From Desulfurivibrio sp044068515 (GTDB taxonomy: Bacteria > Desulfobacterota > Desulfobulbia > Desulfobulbales > Desulfurivibrionaceae), in assembly GCF_044068515.1 (NCBI RefSeq), contig NZ_JBIPKI010000062.1, forward strand, positions 1-10,678: 10,678 nt of DNA. The letters are read 5' to 3'. Of this stretch, positions 1-6,969 are shown piece by piece. The notes under the pieces are model-generated. The model was given only the letters and a program-made list of their open reading frames with translations, was not told where the DNA came from and made no database searches. Position numbers and translations under genes: made by a program. Numbering within the stretch: position 1 is the first letter of the stretch; each line of letters starts with the position of its first letter.

Positions 1-2628
1 GCGACCCACGCCGAGGCCATGGGCAAGACCACGGTGGTGCCGCCGGCCCTGCTGGCGGAGCCATGGCTGGCGGGCCGCCGCATCCTGGTCCTGGAGCCCC
101 GGCGGCTGGCGGCCCGGCTGGCGGCGGCCTTCATCGCCCGGCAACGGGGGGAAGAGGTTGGCCGGACCATCGGCTACCGGGTCCGTTTCGAAAGCCGGGT
201 TTCTGCGGCGACCCGGATCGAGGTGATTACCGAGGGAGTCTTTACCCGGGGCCTGCAAAACGACCCCGAGCTTAACGAGGTGGGACTGGTCATCTTCGAC
301 GAATTCCACCAGCGCAGCCTCCAGGCCGACCTGGCCTTGGCTCTCTGCCTCGATGTGATGGCGGGGCTGCGCCCCGATCTGAAAATCCTGCTGATGTCCG
401 CCACCCTGGACAGCGCCGCTTTAAGCGCCTTGCTCGACCAGGCCCCGGTGCTGCGGGCCGAGGGCTTAAGCCACCCGGTAGCGATCTCCCACCGCCCCCC
501 GGCGACCGGGCCGGGGAACGGCCAAGGGGGCCTTCCCTCCCGGGAGCCCGGAATCCCCGCCAGCCGCGAAATCGCCGCCCAGGTGGCGGCGGCCGTTGCC
601 GAGGCCTTGGCTGCCCGACCCGGCGATATCCTGGCCTTCCTGCCGGGAGCGGCGGAAATTCGCCATTGCCGGCAGTTGCTGGCCGCCAGGCTGAACACCC
701 AGACCACGGTGATCCACCCCCTCTTCGGCGATTTGAGCCTGGCGGCCCAGACGGCGGCGGTAGCGCCGGACCCCGGCGGCAAAAGGCGAGTGATCCTGGC
801 CACCCCCATCGCCGAGACCAGTATCACCATCGAAGGGGTTCATTGGGTGGTGGACAGCGGCTGGCAACGCCGCCCCTTGTTCGACCCCAACAGCGGCCTT
901 GATCGTTTGGTCACCCGGCGCATTTCCCGGGCTTCGGCCACCCAGCGGGCCGGCCGGGCCGGCCGCCTCGGTCCCGGTCACTGCCTGCGGCTCTGGAGCG
1001 AGCATGAGGACAGGGGCCTGCGCCCCTTCGATCCGCCGGAAATCCTCAGTGCCGACTTGAGCGGCCTGCTGCTGGAGCTGGCCTGCTGGGGCATCAGCGA
1101 TCCGGCGGTCCTGCGCTGGCCCGACCCGCCCCCGGCGGCCCACCTGGCCCAGGCGCGGGAGTTGCTGCAGGCCCTGGGCGCCCTCGACAGCCTGGGCCTG
1201 GTTACCGCCCTGGGCCGCCGGATCAACGAATTGCCGGTCCACCCCCGGCTGGGCTTGATGCTGCTGCAAGCCCCCGCCGGCGGCCTTGAGTTGGCCTGCG
1301 ATCTGGCCGCCCTGCTGGGCGAGCGGGATATCAGCAAAAGCCGGGAACGCTCGGTGGATATCGAGGAACGCTTGCAGATCCTGCAGCTTTTCCGGCGCGA
1401 CGGCTCCGCCGCCGTCCAAGCCCGGGAGGCGGACCCCGAAGCCTGCCGCCGGGTCCTGCGGGCCAGCCGCCAACTGCGCCGCAACTTGACCGCCCCGGGC
1501 CAGCAAGCTCCCCGGATCCCATCAAGCCAGAAAAAAAGCAAGCATCGTAATGCGCCGCAACCAGCAGCAGGGCCGCAGGTTGCGGCAAGCGGACCGGCGA
1601 AACATAGTGAGCTATGTGAGCCTGACCGATCGCCGCAAGATGCGATCCTGCTGCCGGTTGCGGCCGGTGAACTGCTGGCCCCGGCCTTCCCCGACCGGAT
1701 CGCCCAACTCCGCCCCGGCAGCCGGGGTCAATACAAGCTCAGCTCAGGCCGCGGAGCCGCCCTGCCGGCCCACGACCGACTGGCCGGACAAAATTACCTG
1801 GTGGTGCCGGAGCTTGATGCCGGCCGCATCGAGGGTCGCATCTTTCTCGCCGCGGCCCTGGCGGAAGAGGATCTGCGGAAAATTTTCGCCGCCCGGCTCC
1901 AGCAACGGGAAGAGGTCTTCTGGGACCGCCAGGCCGCCACGATCAAGGCCCGACGCCTGACGATGCTGGCCGACCTGGTTATTGCCGCAACGCCATTGGC
2001 CAAGCCCGATCCGGGGGAAGTACAAAAGGTCCTGCTGGCTGCCATCCGCGCCCACGGCCCGGAACTGCTGCCTTGGGACGCCAAGGCCCGGGAGCTGCAA
2101 GCCCGGATCGCCGCCGTCCGCCACTGGCAACCGGAGGCCGGCTGGCCGGAGATCGACGATGAATTTCTCCATGGTCACCCGGAAAAGTGGCTGGCTCCTT
2201 GGCTGGAGGGGGTGAAAAACGGCGACCAGTTGCGGCGCTTGCATCTGGCCGAGATTCTGGCGGCCCGGCTGAGTTGGGCCCAGCGCGATTACCTGGAACG
2301 GGAAGTGCCCAGCCATCTCACCGCGCCCAGCGGCTCGAGGCGCAAGCTGAGCTATCAGCCCGGCGAACCCCCGGTGCTGGCCGTCCGCCTCCAGGAGATG
2401 TTCGGCCTGGCTGAAACTCCGAAAATCGTCGAAAACCGGGTGCCGGTACTGCTGCACCTGCTTTCCCCCGCCGGCCGGCCGGTGCAGATCACCACCGACT
2501 TGCGGGGCTTCTGGGAAAACGCCTACCAGGAAGTAAAAAAGGAGCTGAAGGGCCGCTACCCCAAGCATCACTGGCCGGACGACCCCTGGAACGCCCTGCC
2601 CACCGCCCGGGCCAAGCCCCGCCGCTAG
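1..2628 (+). CDS. hrpB: ATP-dependent helicase HrpB (5' end cut by window edge)
   Basis: DEAH-box (superfamily 2) ATP-dependent RNA helicase of the HrpB family; its cellular substrate is poorly known. The frame is open to base 1, so the true start lies upstream. Counting the Met at 19 as residue 1, visible motifs are GKTT (residues 2-5, rest of Walker A), LVLEPRRLAARLAA (24-37, motif Ia), DEFH (94-97, the Walker B form usual in HrpB), SAT (127-129), a helicase C domain with ATPIAETSITI (261-271), and QRAGRAGR (309-316, motif VI). An HA2-like helical region follows. The HrpB-specific C-terminal domain is clear: GEPPVLAVRLQEMFGL, then RVPVLLHLLSPAGRPVQ and the terminal GRYPKHHWPDDP. About 820 residues is usual for the family; this copy is longer because of a low-complexity linker near residues 495-550. 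That linker is encoded by a nested palindrome (see 1554-1664). The residues before GKTT (HAEAM) do not match the usual PPGAG, either divergence or poor sequence at an edge. Confidence 0.95.
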   Translation, partial: ATHAEAMGKTTVVPPALLAEPWLAGRRILVLEPRRLAARLAAAFIARQRGEEVGRTIGYRVRFESRVSAATRIEVITEGVFTRGLQNDPELNEVGLVIFDEFHQRSLQADLALALCLDVMAGLRPDLKILLMSATLDSAALSALLDQAPVLRAEGLSHPVAISHRPPATGPGNGQGGLPSREPGIPASREIAAQVAAAVAEALAARPGDILAFLPGAAEIRHCRQLLAARLNTQTTVIHPLFGDLSLAAQTAAVAPDPGGKRRVILATPIAETSITIEGVHWVVDSGWQRRPLFDPNSGLDRLVTRRISRASATQRAGRAGRLGPGHCLRLWSEHEDRGLRPFDPPEILSADLSGLLLELACWGISDPAVLRWPDPPPAAHLAQARELLQALGALDSLGLVTALGRRINELPVHPRLGLMLLQAPAGGLELACDLAALLGERDISKSRERSVDIEERLQILQLFRRDGSAAVQAREADPEACRRVLRASRQLRRNLTAPGQQAPRIPSSQKKSKHRNAPQPAAGPQVAASGPAKHSELCEPDRSPQDAILLPVAAGELLAPAFPDRIAQLRPGSRGQYKLSSGRGAALPAHDRLAGQNYLVVPELDAGRIEGRIFLAAALAEEDLRKIFAARLQQREEVFWDRQAATIKARRLTMLADLVIAATPLAKPDPGEVQKVLLAAIRAHGPELLPWDAKARELQARIAAVRHWQPEAGWPEIDDEFLHGHPEKWLAPWLEGVKNGDQLRRLHLAEILAARLSWAQRDYLEREVPSHLTAPSGSRRKLSYQPGEPPVLAVRLQEMFGLAETPKIVENRVPVLLHLLSPAGRPVQITTDLRGFWENAYQEVKKELKGRYPKHHWPDDPWNALPTARAKPRR
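1554..1664. repeat. Nested palindromic element inserted in frame within hrpB
   Basis: This is a 111-bp (37-codon) element with three concentric inverted-repeat layers. The outer arms are GCCGCAACCAGCAGCAGG (1554-1571) and CCTGCTGCCGGTTGCGGC (1647-1664), which pair at 17 of 18 positions. The middle arms are TTGCGGC (1580-1586) and GCCGCAA (1632-1638), a perfect match. The core hairpin is ACATAG-TGAG-CTATGT (1602-1617). The length is a multiple of three and no stop codon arises in the hrpB frame, where it encodes a Pro/Ala/Gln-rich linker at about residues 512-549. The linker falls between the HA2-like region and the C-terminal domain, a place where an insertion is likely tolerated. The structure resembles interspersed palindromic elements that lie inside genes, such as the Rickettsia palindromic elements. 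That it is a mobile repeat is an inference, since only one copy lies in this window. Confidence 0.7.
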
Positions 2629-2636
2629 CTTTGGCT

Positions 2637-2665
2637 GCGCTGCTTTCACCGGCAGCGCTTGTCTT
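2637..2665 (+). terminator. Terminator-like hairpin after hrpB
   Basis: GCGCTGC (2637-2643) and GCAGCGC (2652-2658) form a perfect 7-bp GC-rich stem with an 8-base loop, starting nine bases after the hrpB stop. It is followed by TTGTCTT, a weak and interrupted T tract. It may attenuate rather than fully stop transcription. There is little room for a promoter between it and ftsH, so ftsH may depend partly on read-through. Confidence 0.4.
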
Positions 2666-2690
2666 GCCTATTTCAGGGGAAAAAACTATC

Positions 2691-2702
2691 ATGACCTCAT
2701 GA
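2691..2702 (+). promoter_or_regulatory. Three-codon leader ORF overlapping the ftsH start
   Basis: The only good ribosome site before ftsH is AGGGGA (2675-2680). It sits 10 bases before the ATG at 2691 but 18 bases before the ftsH ATG at 2699. The ATG at 2691 reads Met-Thr-Ser-stop, and its TGA (2700-2702) overlaps the ftsH start in an ATGA arrangement. This geometry would suit termination and re-initiation on ftsH. The coupling is inferred; the distances and overlap are seen directly. Confidence 0.35.
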
Positions 2703-4579
2703 ACTATAAACCCCAGGATATTCTGCAAAAGCAACCGTGGCTGATCTACGCAGCCCTGCTGCTGGTTTTTCTCCTGCTGTACTCCTGGTGGGCTGAGAGG
2801 GTACGGATACCCCAGCGCTTTGTCATTACCTACAGCCAGTTTCTGGACCAATTGGAAGCGGGCAACATCAGCTCGGTAACCATCGAAAATCACCGGATCC
2901 GGGGTGAATTGGGGGAGGAAACCCGGCTCCAACTACCGGAGCGGCGGGAACTGGTGGCAGTCAGATTCTTCGAGACTCATCTGCCCAGCTTCCAGGGCGA
3001 AGAACTCATCGACCGGCTCCGGGCCAGCCAGGTCGCTATCGAAGTGAAACCGGTGGCGGACCGCCCGCTCGGGCAGGCCTTGATCTGGCTTCTGCCCTGG
3101 CTCCTGATCATCGGTTTCTGGATTTACATCATGCGGCGTTCCATGCTGCAAATGGGCGGGCGGGATGGTCATCTCGGCTTTGCGCAGAGCAAGGCCCGGC
3201 TCTTCGATCTGACCAGGCCGAAGGTCACCTACCAGGAGGTGGCCGGGATGGAGAACGTCAAAAAAGAGCTGCAGGAAGTCATCGAGTTTCTCAAAAATCC
3301 GGCCAAGTTTACCCGCATCGGGGCCCAAATCCCCAAAGGGGTGCTGCTGGTGGGCCCGCCCGGGTGCGGCAAGACCCTGCTGGCCAAGGCCACGGCCGGG
3401 GAGGCGGGGGTTCCCTTCTACAGCGTCAGCGCCTCGGAATTCATCGAAATGTTTGTCGGGGTCGGGGCCGCCCGGGTGCGGGACATGTTCAGGAGGGCAA
3501 AGGAGAACAAGCCCGCGCTGATCTTCATCGACGAGATCGATGCCGTCGGCCGGACCCGGGGGGCCGGCATGGGTGGCGGCCATGACGAACGGGAGCAGAC
3601 GCTGAATCAGCTCCTGAGCGAGATGGACGGCTTCGAACCCAACGAGGGAGTCATCGTCCTCGCGGCCACCAACCGGCCGGACGTCCTCGACCCCGCCCTG
3701 CTCCGGCCGGGGCGTTTCGACCGCCACCTGGTGATCCAGAAACCGGGCTGGCAGGAACGGCTGGCCATTCTCAAAGTCCACAGCCGGCACAAGAAGATGG
3801 CCTCCGAGGTCGATCTGGAGCTGCTGGCCCGGGAAACTCCGGGGATGACCGGGGCGGACCTGGAAAACCTGATGAACGAGGCGGCCCTGGTGGCCCTGCG
3901 GCGCAACAAGGAGCAAATCGACACCGATGACATGGAGGAGGCCAAGGACAAGATCCTGATGGGCATGATCCGCGACGAGGTGTTGAGCGAGACCGAAAGG
4001 CGCATCACCGCCTACCACGAAGCAGGCCATACCCTGGTGGCCTGGGAGCTTCCCGGCTCCGACCCGATTCACAAGGTCAGCATCCTGCCCCGGGGGATGG
4101 CCCTGGGAGTCACCCAAATGGTGCCGGAAGAGGATCGGCATTACTATCCCCGCAAGTACCTGCGCAACCGGCTCGCCGTGGCTCTTGCCGGCCGGGTGGC
4201 CGAGCAGCTGGTCTTCGACGACGTGAGCACCGGCGCCCAGAACGACCTGAAGGATGCCACCGGCCTGGCCGAGCGCATGGTTTCCCAGTGGGGGATGAGC
4301 GAGAAGGTGGGCCCGGTGGCCACCGCCCGGGGCGAGGAACACCCATTTCTCGGCCGGGAACTGGCCCAGCCCAAGAAGTACAGCGACCAACTGGCCTGGC
4401 TGATGGACCAGGAAATCCGCCGTTTCATCGTTGAAGCCGAAGAGCAGGCCCGGGAGATCCTGGCCCGAAACCGGGAAAACCTCGACAAGCTGGCCGCCGC
4501 CCTGCTACGCGAAGAGACTCTGGAGCGTGAGGCCATCGAAAGAATAATCGGCCATCACCGCCGGCTGGACCCGCCCTGA
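2699..4579 (+). CDS. ftsH: ATP-dependent zinc metalloprotease FtsH
   Basis: Membrane-anchored AAA+ zinc protease that extracts and degrades misfolded membrane proteins and some short-lived cytosolic regulators; the family acts as a hexamer. The 626 residues are near the usual family length. In order: first membrane helix (about 14-32), periplasmic domain (about 33-122), second helix (about 125-145), and the AAA+ domain with Walker A GPPGCGKT (219-226), pore loop FVGVGA (252-257), Walker B IFIDEID (275-281) and second region of homology with LRPGRFDR (335-342). The zinc protease domain has HEAGH (440-444), with Asp516 in NDLKDAT as the likely third zinc ligand. The C-terminus is a helical Glu/Arg-rich segment. 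All catalytic residues are present. The start at 2699 gives a short cytoplasmic N-terminus before the first helix, as in other FtsH proteins, although the nearest ribosome site fits a leader ORF better (see 2691-2702). It lies 70 bases after hrpB on the same strand. Confidence 0.97.
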   Translation: MNYKPQDILQKQPWLIYAALLLVFLLLYSWWAERVRIPQRFVITYSQFLDQLEAGNISSVTIENHRIRGELGEETRLQLPERRELVAVRFFETHLPSFQGEELIDRLRASQVAIEVKPVADRPLGQALIWLLPWLLIIGFWIYIMRRSMLQMGGRDGHLGFAQSKARLFDLTRPKVTYQEVAGMENVKKELQEVIEFLKNPAKFTRIGAQIPKGVLLVGPPGCGKTLLAKATAGEAGVPFYSVSASEFIEMFVGVGAARVRDMFRRAKENKPALIFIDEIDAVGRTRGAGMGGGHDEREQTLNQLLSEMDGFEPNEGVIVLAATNRPDVLDPALLRPGRFDRHLVIQKPGWQERLAILKVHSRHKKMASEVDLELLARETPGMTGADLENLMNEAALVALRRNKEQIDTDDMEEAKDKILMGMIRDEVLSETERRITAYHEAGHTLVAWELPGSDPIHKVSILPRGMALGVTQMVPEEDRHYYPRKYLRNRLAVALAGRVAEQLVFDDVSTGAQNDLKDATGLAERMVSQWGMSEKVGPVATARGEEHPFLGRELAQPKKYSDQLAWLMDQEIRRFIVEAEEQAREILARNRENLDKLAAALLREETLEREAIERIIGHHRRLDPP

Positions 4580-4736
4580 TCCCGAATTCCCGAGCTAATC
4601 CCACTGAAGGTCCGCATCAACCAGCAACTCTCCGCACGCACGCTGCAGGACTTGGCCAGCGCGGCGTGGCGCGTCTTAAGGATTCCACCGCTTCAGCAAA
4701 CGGCTGGAAACCTTGGTCTTTTTAGGGAAGCCGCCC

Positions 4737-4768
4737 GGGAACAGCGCTCAAGATTGCCTGCTGTTCCC
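4737..4768. terminator. Inverted repeat between convergent ftsH and cytochrome genes
   Basis: GGGAACAGC (4737-4745) and GCTGTTCCC (4760-4768) form a perfect 9-bp stem with a 14-base loop. The site lies between two convergent genes, where a bidirectional terminator is expected. No clear T tract follows on either strand, so factor-independent termination is uncertain. The rest of the gap between 4580 and 4800 shows no gene I can support. Confidence 0.35.
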
Positions 4769-4800
4769 ACTCTTCTGCTGCCCCCCTGAATTATAGCAGG

Positions 4801-5979
4801 CTAGAGCGGCGCTGCCAGGGTCCGCAGCCAGGCGGCGACCAAGGATGCTTCCTCCTCGCTCAACGGAAAAGCGGCCATGGCCCCGGTAGGATTGGCGGCA
4901 AGGCCCAGCTCCCGAGCCATCTCCGGGGTCGGGGTTATCAGCCAACGTTTCAACACCTCAAAATCGCGGCCAGTCGAGGCTTCCAGTGGGCCGCCGGAAC
5001 CTCCTCCGGGAGCGCCCTCCTGGTAAAGGGAGTGGCAGGCCAGACAGGAATTGGCCGCCAGGATTCGCTCCACCTCACGCCACTCGCTATCCAGAAAGGC
5101 CAGTTCGGAGGCGGGCGGAAACAGCTCCCGCATCGCCTCCACAAGCAGCAAAACCTCCTCGGGAGCAAGGTGCAATCCTGCCATCTCGCCGGTCGGCTCG
5201 CTGCGAATCCCCAGAGCCCTGGTGGTGGCGACATCGGGGCTGCGCATGAAGGTCAACAGGGTTTGCTCGTCGCGGCTGGCCGAGGCTTCAAGCCCTCCAC
5301 CGGAAATGGGATAACCGATTCCTGCCATTGTATGGCAGGACAGGCAGCCCATCTGGCGAATCCGCTCTTCGGCGCTCAGCGGCGCCAGTTCAAGGGGCCG
5401 GGCCGCAATGTTCAGCGCTACCAGCGAGGCCAGGGCCGCCAGGGCCACCAGGGCCGCCCCGGCACTCACCGGCCGGCGTAATTTTTCAAAATAACGGCGG
5501 TAGCGTTGGTGGATCACGACCAGGGCGACAGCGCCACCGGCCAGCAGAGCCAGCCAGGTAAGCTTGTCCAGCCAGACCGGCACCGGCACATAATGTGGAG
5601 TGGGATGCAGCAACAGAACCAAACAAAGGCTCGCCAGCATAAAAGAGGCCAGGTAGAGCTTGTTCTTCTGGCGGCCTAAAGCTAAAGCGGCAGTGGCCAG
5701 CAAAGCACCGAAAAGCAAGCCGGCTGAGCCGACCCGGAAAAGTTCGGCCACATCGCCGGCCATCAAACGGCTCCAAAGGAGTGTGTCCACCTTGCGGAAA
5801 ACCAGAAACTGGCTCCACCAGCAAAACCAAAGTACGGCGGGAGCGAGCAAGGCCAGGGCAAAAAGAGAGCTGTCGATGCGGTTTTCACGCCGCCCGACGA
5901 CAGCTGCCAGGGCCAGCACGGCCGCGATTAGACAAAGTACGATGCCGGCCTGTTGGGTCCAAAACAGAACCTGGGGCAT
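4801..5979 (-). CDS. Six-helix membrane protein with two c-type haem domains
   Basis: 392-residue membrane-bound c-type cytochrome, probably part of a respiratory or electron-transfer route. The N-terminal half has six hydrophobic segments (about 8-28, 38-60, 82-101, 107-124, 138-156, 172-190). The C-terminal half has two haem-binding CXXCH motifs, CLSCH (212-216) and CLACH (312-316). The two haem domains are repeats: each motif is followed about 50 residues later by a matched block, LGIRSEPTGEMAGL and LGLAANPTGAMAAF. Met265 and Met368 in these blocks are candidate sixth haem ligands. An even number of helices puts both ends in the periplasm, where c-type haem is attached. The start at 5979 is set by AAGGAGG seven bases upstream. 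The gene stands alone and converges on ftsH. I do not recognise a named family; the redox partner is unknown. Confidence 0.85.
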   Translation of the reverse strand: MPQVLFWTQQAGIVLCLIAAVLALAAVVGRRENRIDSSLFALALLAPAVLWFCWWSQFLVFRKVDTLLWSRLMAGDVAELFRVGSAGLLFGALLATAALALGRQKNKLYLASFMLASLCLVLLLHPTPHYVPVPVWLDKLTWLALLAGGAVALVVIHQRYRRYFEKLRRPVSAGAALVALAALASLVALNIAARPLELAPLSAEERIRQMGCLSCHTMAGIGYPISGGGLEASASRDEQTLLTFMRSPDVATTRALGIRSEPTGEMAGLHLAPEEVLLLVEAMRELFPPASELAFLDSEWREVERILAANSCLACHSLYQEGAPGGGSGGPLEASTGRDFEVLKRWLITPTPEMARELGLAANPTGAMAAFPLSEEEASLVAAWLRTLAAPL

Positions 5980-6029
5980 AACAGCCTCCTTCCCAAAAAA
6001 AGTTTTTCCAAAAGTTAATTCTCTTTTTA

Positions 6030-6054
6030 GGAAAAGGGGTCAGACACCTTTTCC
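6030..6054. repeat. REP-like palindrome (GGGGTCAGACACC core)
   Basis: GGAAAAGG (6030-6037) pairs perfectly with CCTTTTCC (6047-6054) around the core GGTCAGACA, whose ends pair further. Palindromes built on a GGGGTCAGAC...C core flanked by AAAA/TTTT are, as I recall them, widespread short interspersed repeats, often near REP-associated (Y1) transposases. Here it lies between the GlsB-like gene and the cytochrome gene, both on the minus strand. It could also end the GlsB-like transcript, but no T tract follows on that strand. Assignment to a REP family is by memory of the motif; only one copy is in this window. Confidence 0.5.
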
Positions 6055-6086
6055 TGCCCAACAATGGGGGCGCTCGATAAGGATGG

Positions 6087-6338
6087 TTATGCTTTTTTAA
6101 CGATTCTGACGGCATAGAGAAACAGGGCGGCCCCGGCCGTGGCCGTAATGATGGCTCCGATCAGCCCGCCCGCGCGAATCCCGAGCAGGCCGAAGACAAA
6201 ACCTCCGACCAGGGCGCCGATGATGCCGACTACGATATTGCCGAACAGGCCGAAGCCCCCGCCCTTCATCAGGGTGCCGGCCAACCAGCCGGCCACGGCG
6301 CCAATGGCCAGAAAAATAAACAGTCCGGTGATGTCCAT
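6087..6338 (-). CDS. GlsB/YeaQ/YmgE-family small membrane protein
   Basis: 83-residue integral membrane protein of the family often labelled transglycosylase-associated or GlsB/YeaQ/YmgE. Members are commonly linked to general stress, but their biochemical role is not established. Three Gly/Ala-rich hydrophobic segments are visible (about 2-21, 31-52, 57-76). They carry the family pattern GxxAGWLAGxLMKGGGFGLFGNIVVGIIGA and end in a short basic tail, RIVKKA. I chose the ATG at 6338 because AAAGGAG lies five bases upstream; an in-frame GTG at 6344 would overlap that ribosome site. The nearest upstream gene, the tautomerase, is 340 bases away, so it is probably transcribed alone. Confidence 0.88.
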   Translation of the reverse strand: MDITGLFIFLAIGAVAGWLAGTLMKGGGFGLFGNIVVGIIGALVGGFVFGLLGIRAGGLIGAIITATAGAALFLYAVRIVKKA

Positions 6339-6344
6339 GATCAC

Positions 6345-6680
6345 TCCTTTATTGGTTAAGCTTCTTTCTGGCTCCCGAACGGCGGCTTTCGGCCTTTTCA
6401 GGATCTGACGGCCATGTTGGCAAAAAACAACGGTACTGGTCCGCCGCCCGGGGCACCTGCTTGTCAGTATTTATTGATACCATTTCCGCGTTAGTAAAAG
6501 CAAAATTATCCTGCCACCAATGACAGACAATTCTGCCAAAGCCGGCCTAAGCCAACCCAGGCAAAATGATCCTGGTTCTGTTGCTGTGGTGCCGACTTTG
6601 CCCCGGCTTTTTTGCCACGAAAGAACGAACGCAGGGAGGATAAAGCGGCAGCAGGGACCACCAAGCTTGGCCGATCGCGG
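6345..6680. other. 336-base gap between tautomerase and GlsB-like genes
   Basis: No gene is supported here on either strand; the reading frames that enter it are antisense or frame-shifted extensions of neighbours. It is AT-richer than its surroundings between about 6465 and 6560, as expected for a promoter region of the minus-strand GlsB-like gene. A short hairpin, CGCGG-CCAATAG-CCGCG, overlaps the tautomerase stop (about 6679-6695 region on the minus strand) but has no T tract. No tRNA or known riboswitch was recognised by eye. Confidence 0.5.
6474..6503 (-). promoter_or_regulatory. Possible sigma70-type promoter for the GlsB-like gene
   Basis: On the minus strand TTGCTT (6503-6498) and TATCAA (6479-6474) are separated by 18 bases in an AT-rich patch. 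Transcription would start near 6467, giving a leader of about 130 bases. The match is moderate and based on spacing and similarity only. Confidence 0.25.
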
Positions 6681-6884
6681 CTATTGGCCGCGTTTTCTGC
6701 GTACGGTAATGGTTTCGCCGCCGATACCCCAATTGTCGGTGTCGACTTCCTCGATCACCACCACCGTGGTTTGGGGATTCTTGCCCAACACCTCCTGCAG
6801 CAGTTCGGTGGCGCCCTTGATCAGGGCCGCCTTCTTGGCCGCCGTTACTCCCTCGTTGGTGATTTTGATATTGACGTAGGGCAT
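6681..6884 (-). CDS. 4-oxalocrotonate tautomerase family protein
   Basis: 67-residue enzyme of the tautomerase superfamily, the usual size for 4-oxalocrotonate tautomerase subunits, which assemble into small oligomers. The key residue is the proline right after the initiator Met (MPYVNIKIT), which becomes the N-terminal general base once Met is removed. The block PQTTVVVIEEVDTDNWGIGGE (residues 38-58, given in part) is the family's second signature, with Trp52 in the active-site wall. These enzymes interconvert enol and keto forms of 2-hydroxymuconate-type acids, but many bacterial members have unknown substrates. No aromatic meta-cleavage genes are nearby, so the real substrate is open. AAAGGAG lies six bases before the ATG. 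It is 85 bases downstream of the gene at 6970-7452 on the same strand and could be co-transcribed with it. Confidence 0.9.
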   Translation of the reverse strand: MPYVNIKITNEGVTAAKKAALIKGATELLQEVLGKNPQTTVVVIEEVDTDNWGIGGETITVRRKRGQ

Positions 6885-6969
6885 TGTTGCTCCTTTGGTG
6901 TTTTTTCGAAGGGGCCATTACAGTTAAAGCTACTTCCCAACTCACCGGCATTTGGGCCGGAGCGGGGGT

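Noticed and set aside
466..1506. Long antisense frame within hrpB
   Set aside because: Gln/Gly/Ala-rich low-complexity translation opposite a clear helicase; a shadow of codon bias.
1744..2649. 301-codon antisense frame opposite the 3' part of hrpB
   Set aside because: No recognisable domain, and it covers the strongly conserved HrpB C-terminal domain on the other strand.
2933..4390. 485-codon open frame antisense to ftsH
   Set aside because: It lies wholly within ftsH on the opposite strand. It reads as Gly/His/Pro-rich sequence with no domain, as expected of a GC-rich shadow frame.
4580..4800. Possible decayed gene between ftsH and the cytochrome
   Set aside because: Short fragments translate without stops, but no domain, start or ribosome site could be supported.
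6339..6344. GTG start two codons upstream for the GlsB-like gene
   Set aside because: The GTG overlaps the AAAGGAG ribosome site that is well spaced for the ATG at 6338.
6547..6951. 134-codon minus-strand frame over the tautomerase gene
   Set aside because: Frame-shifted shadow of the tautomerase, which has the correct MP start and family signature in the other frame.
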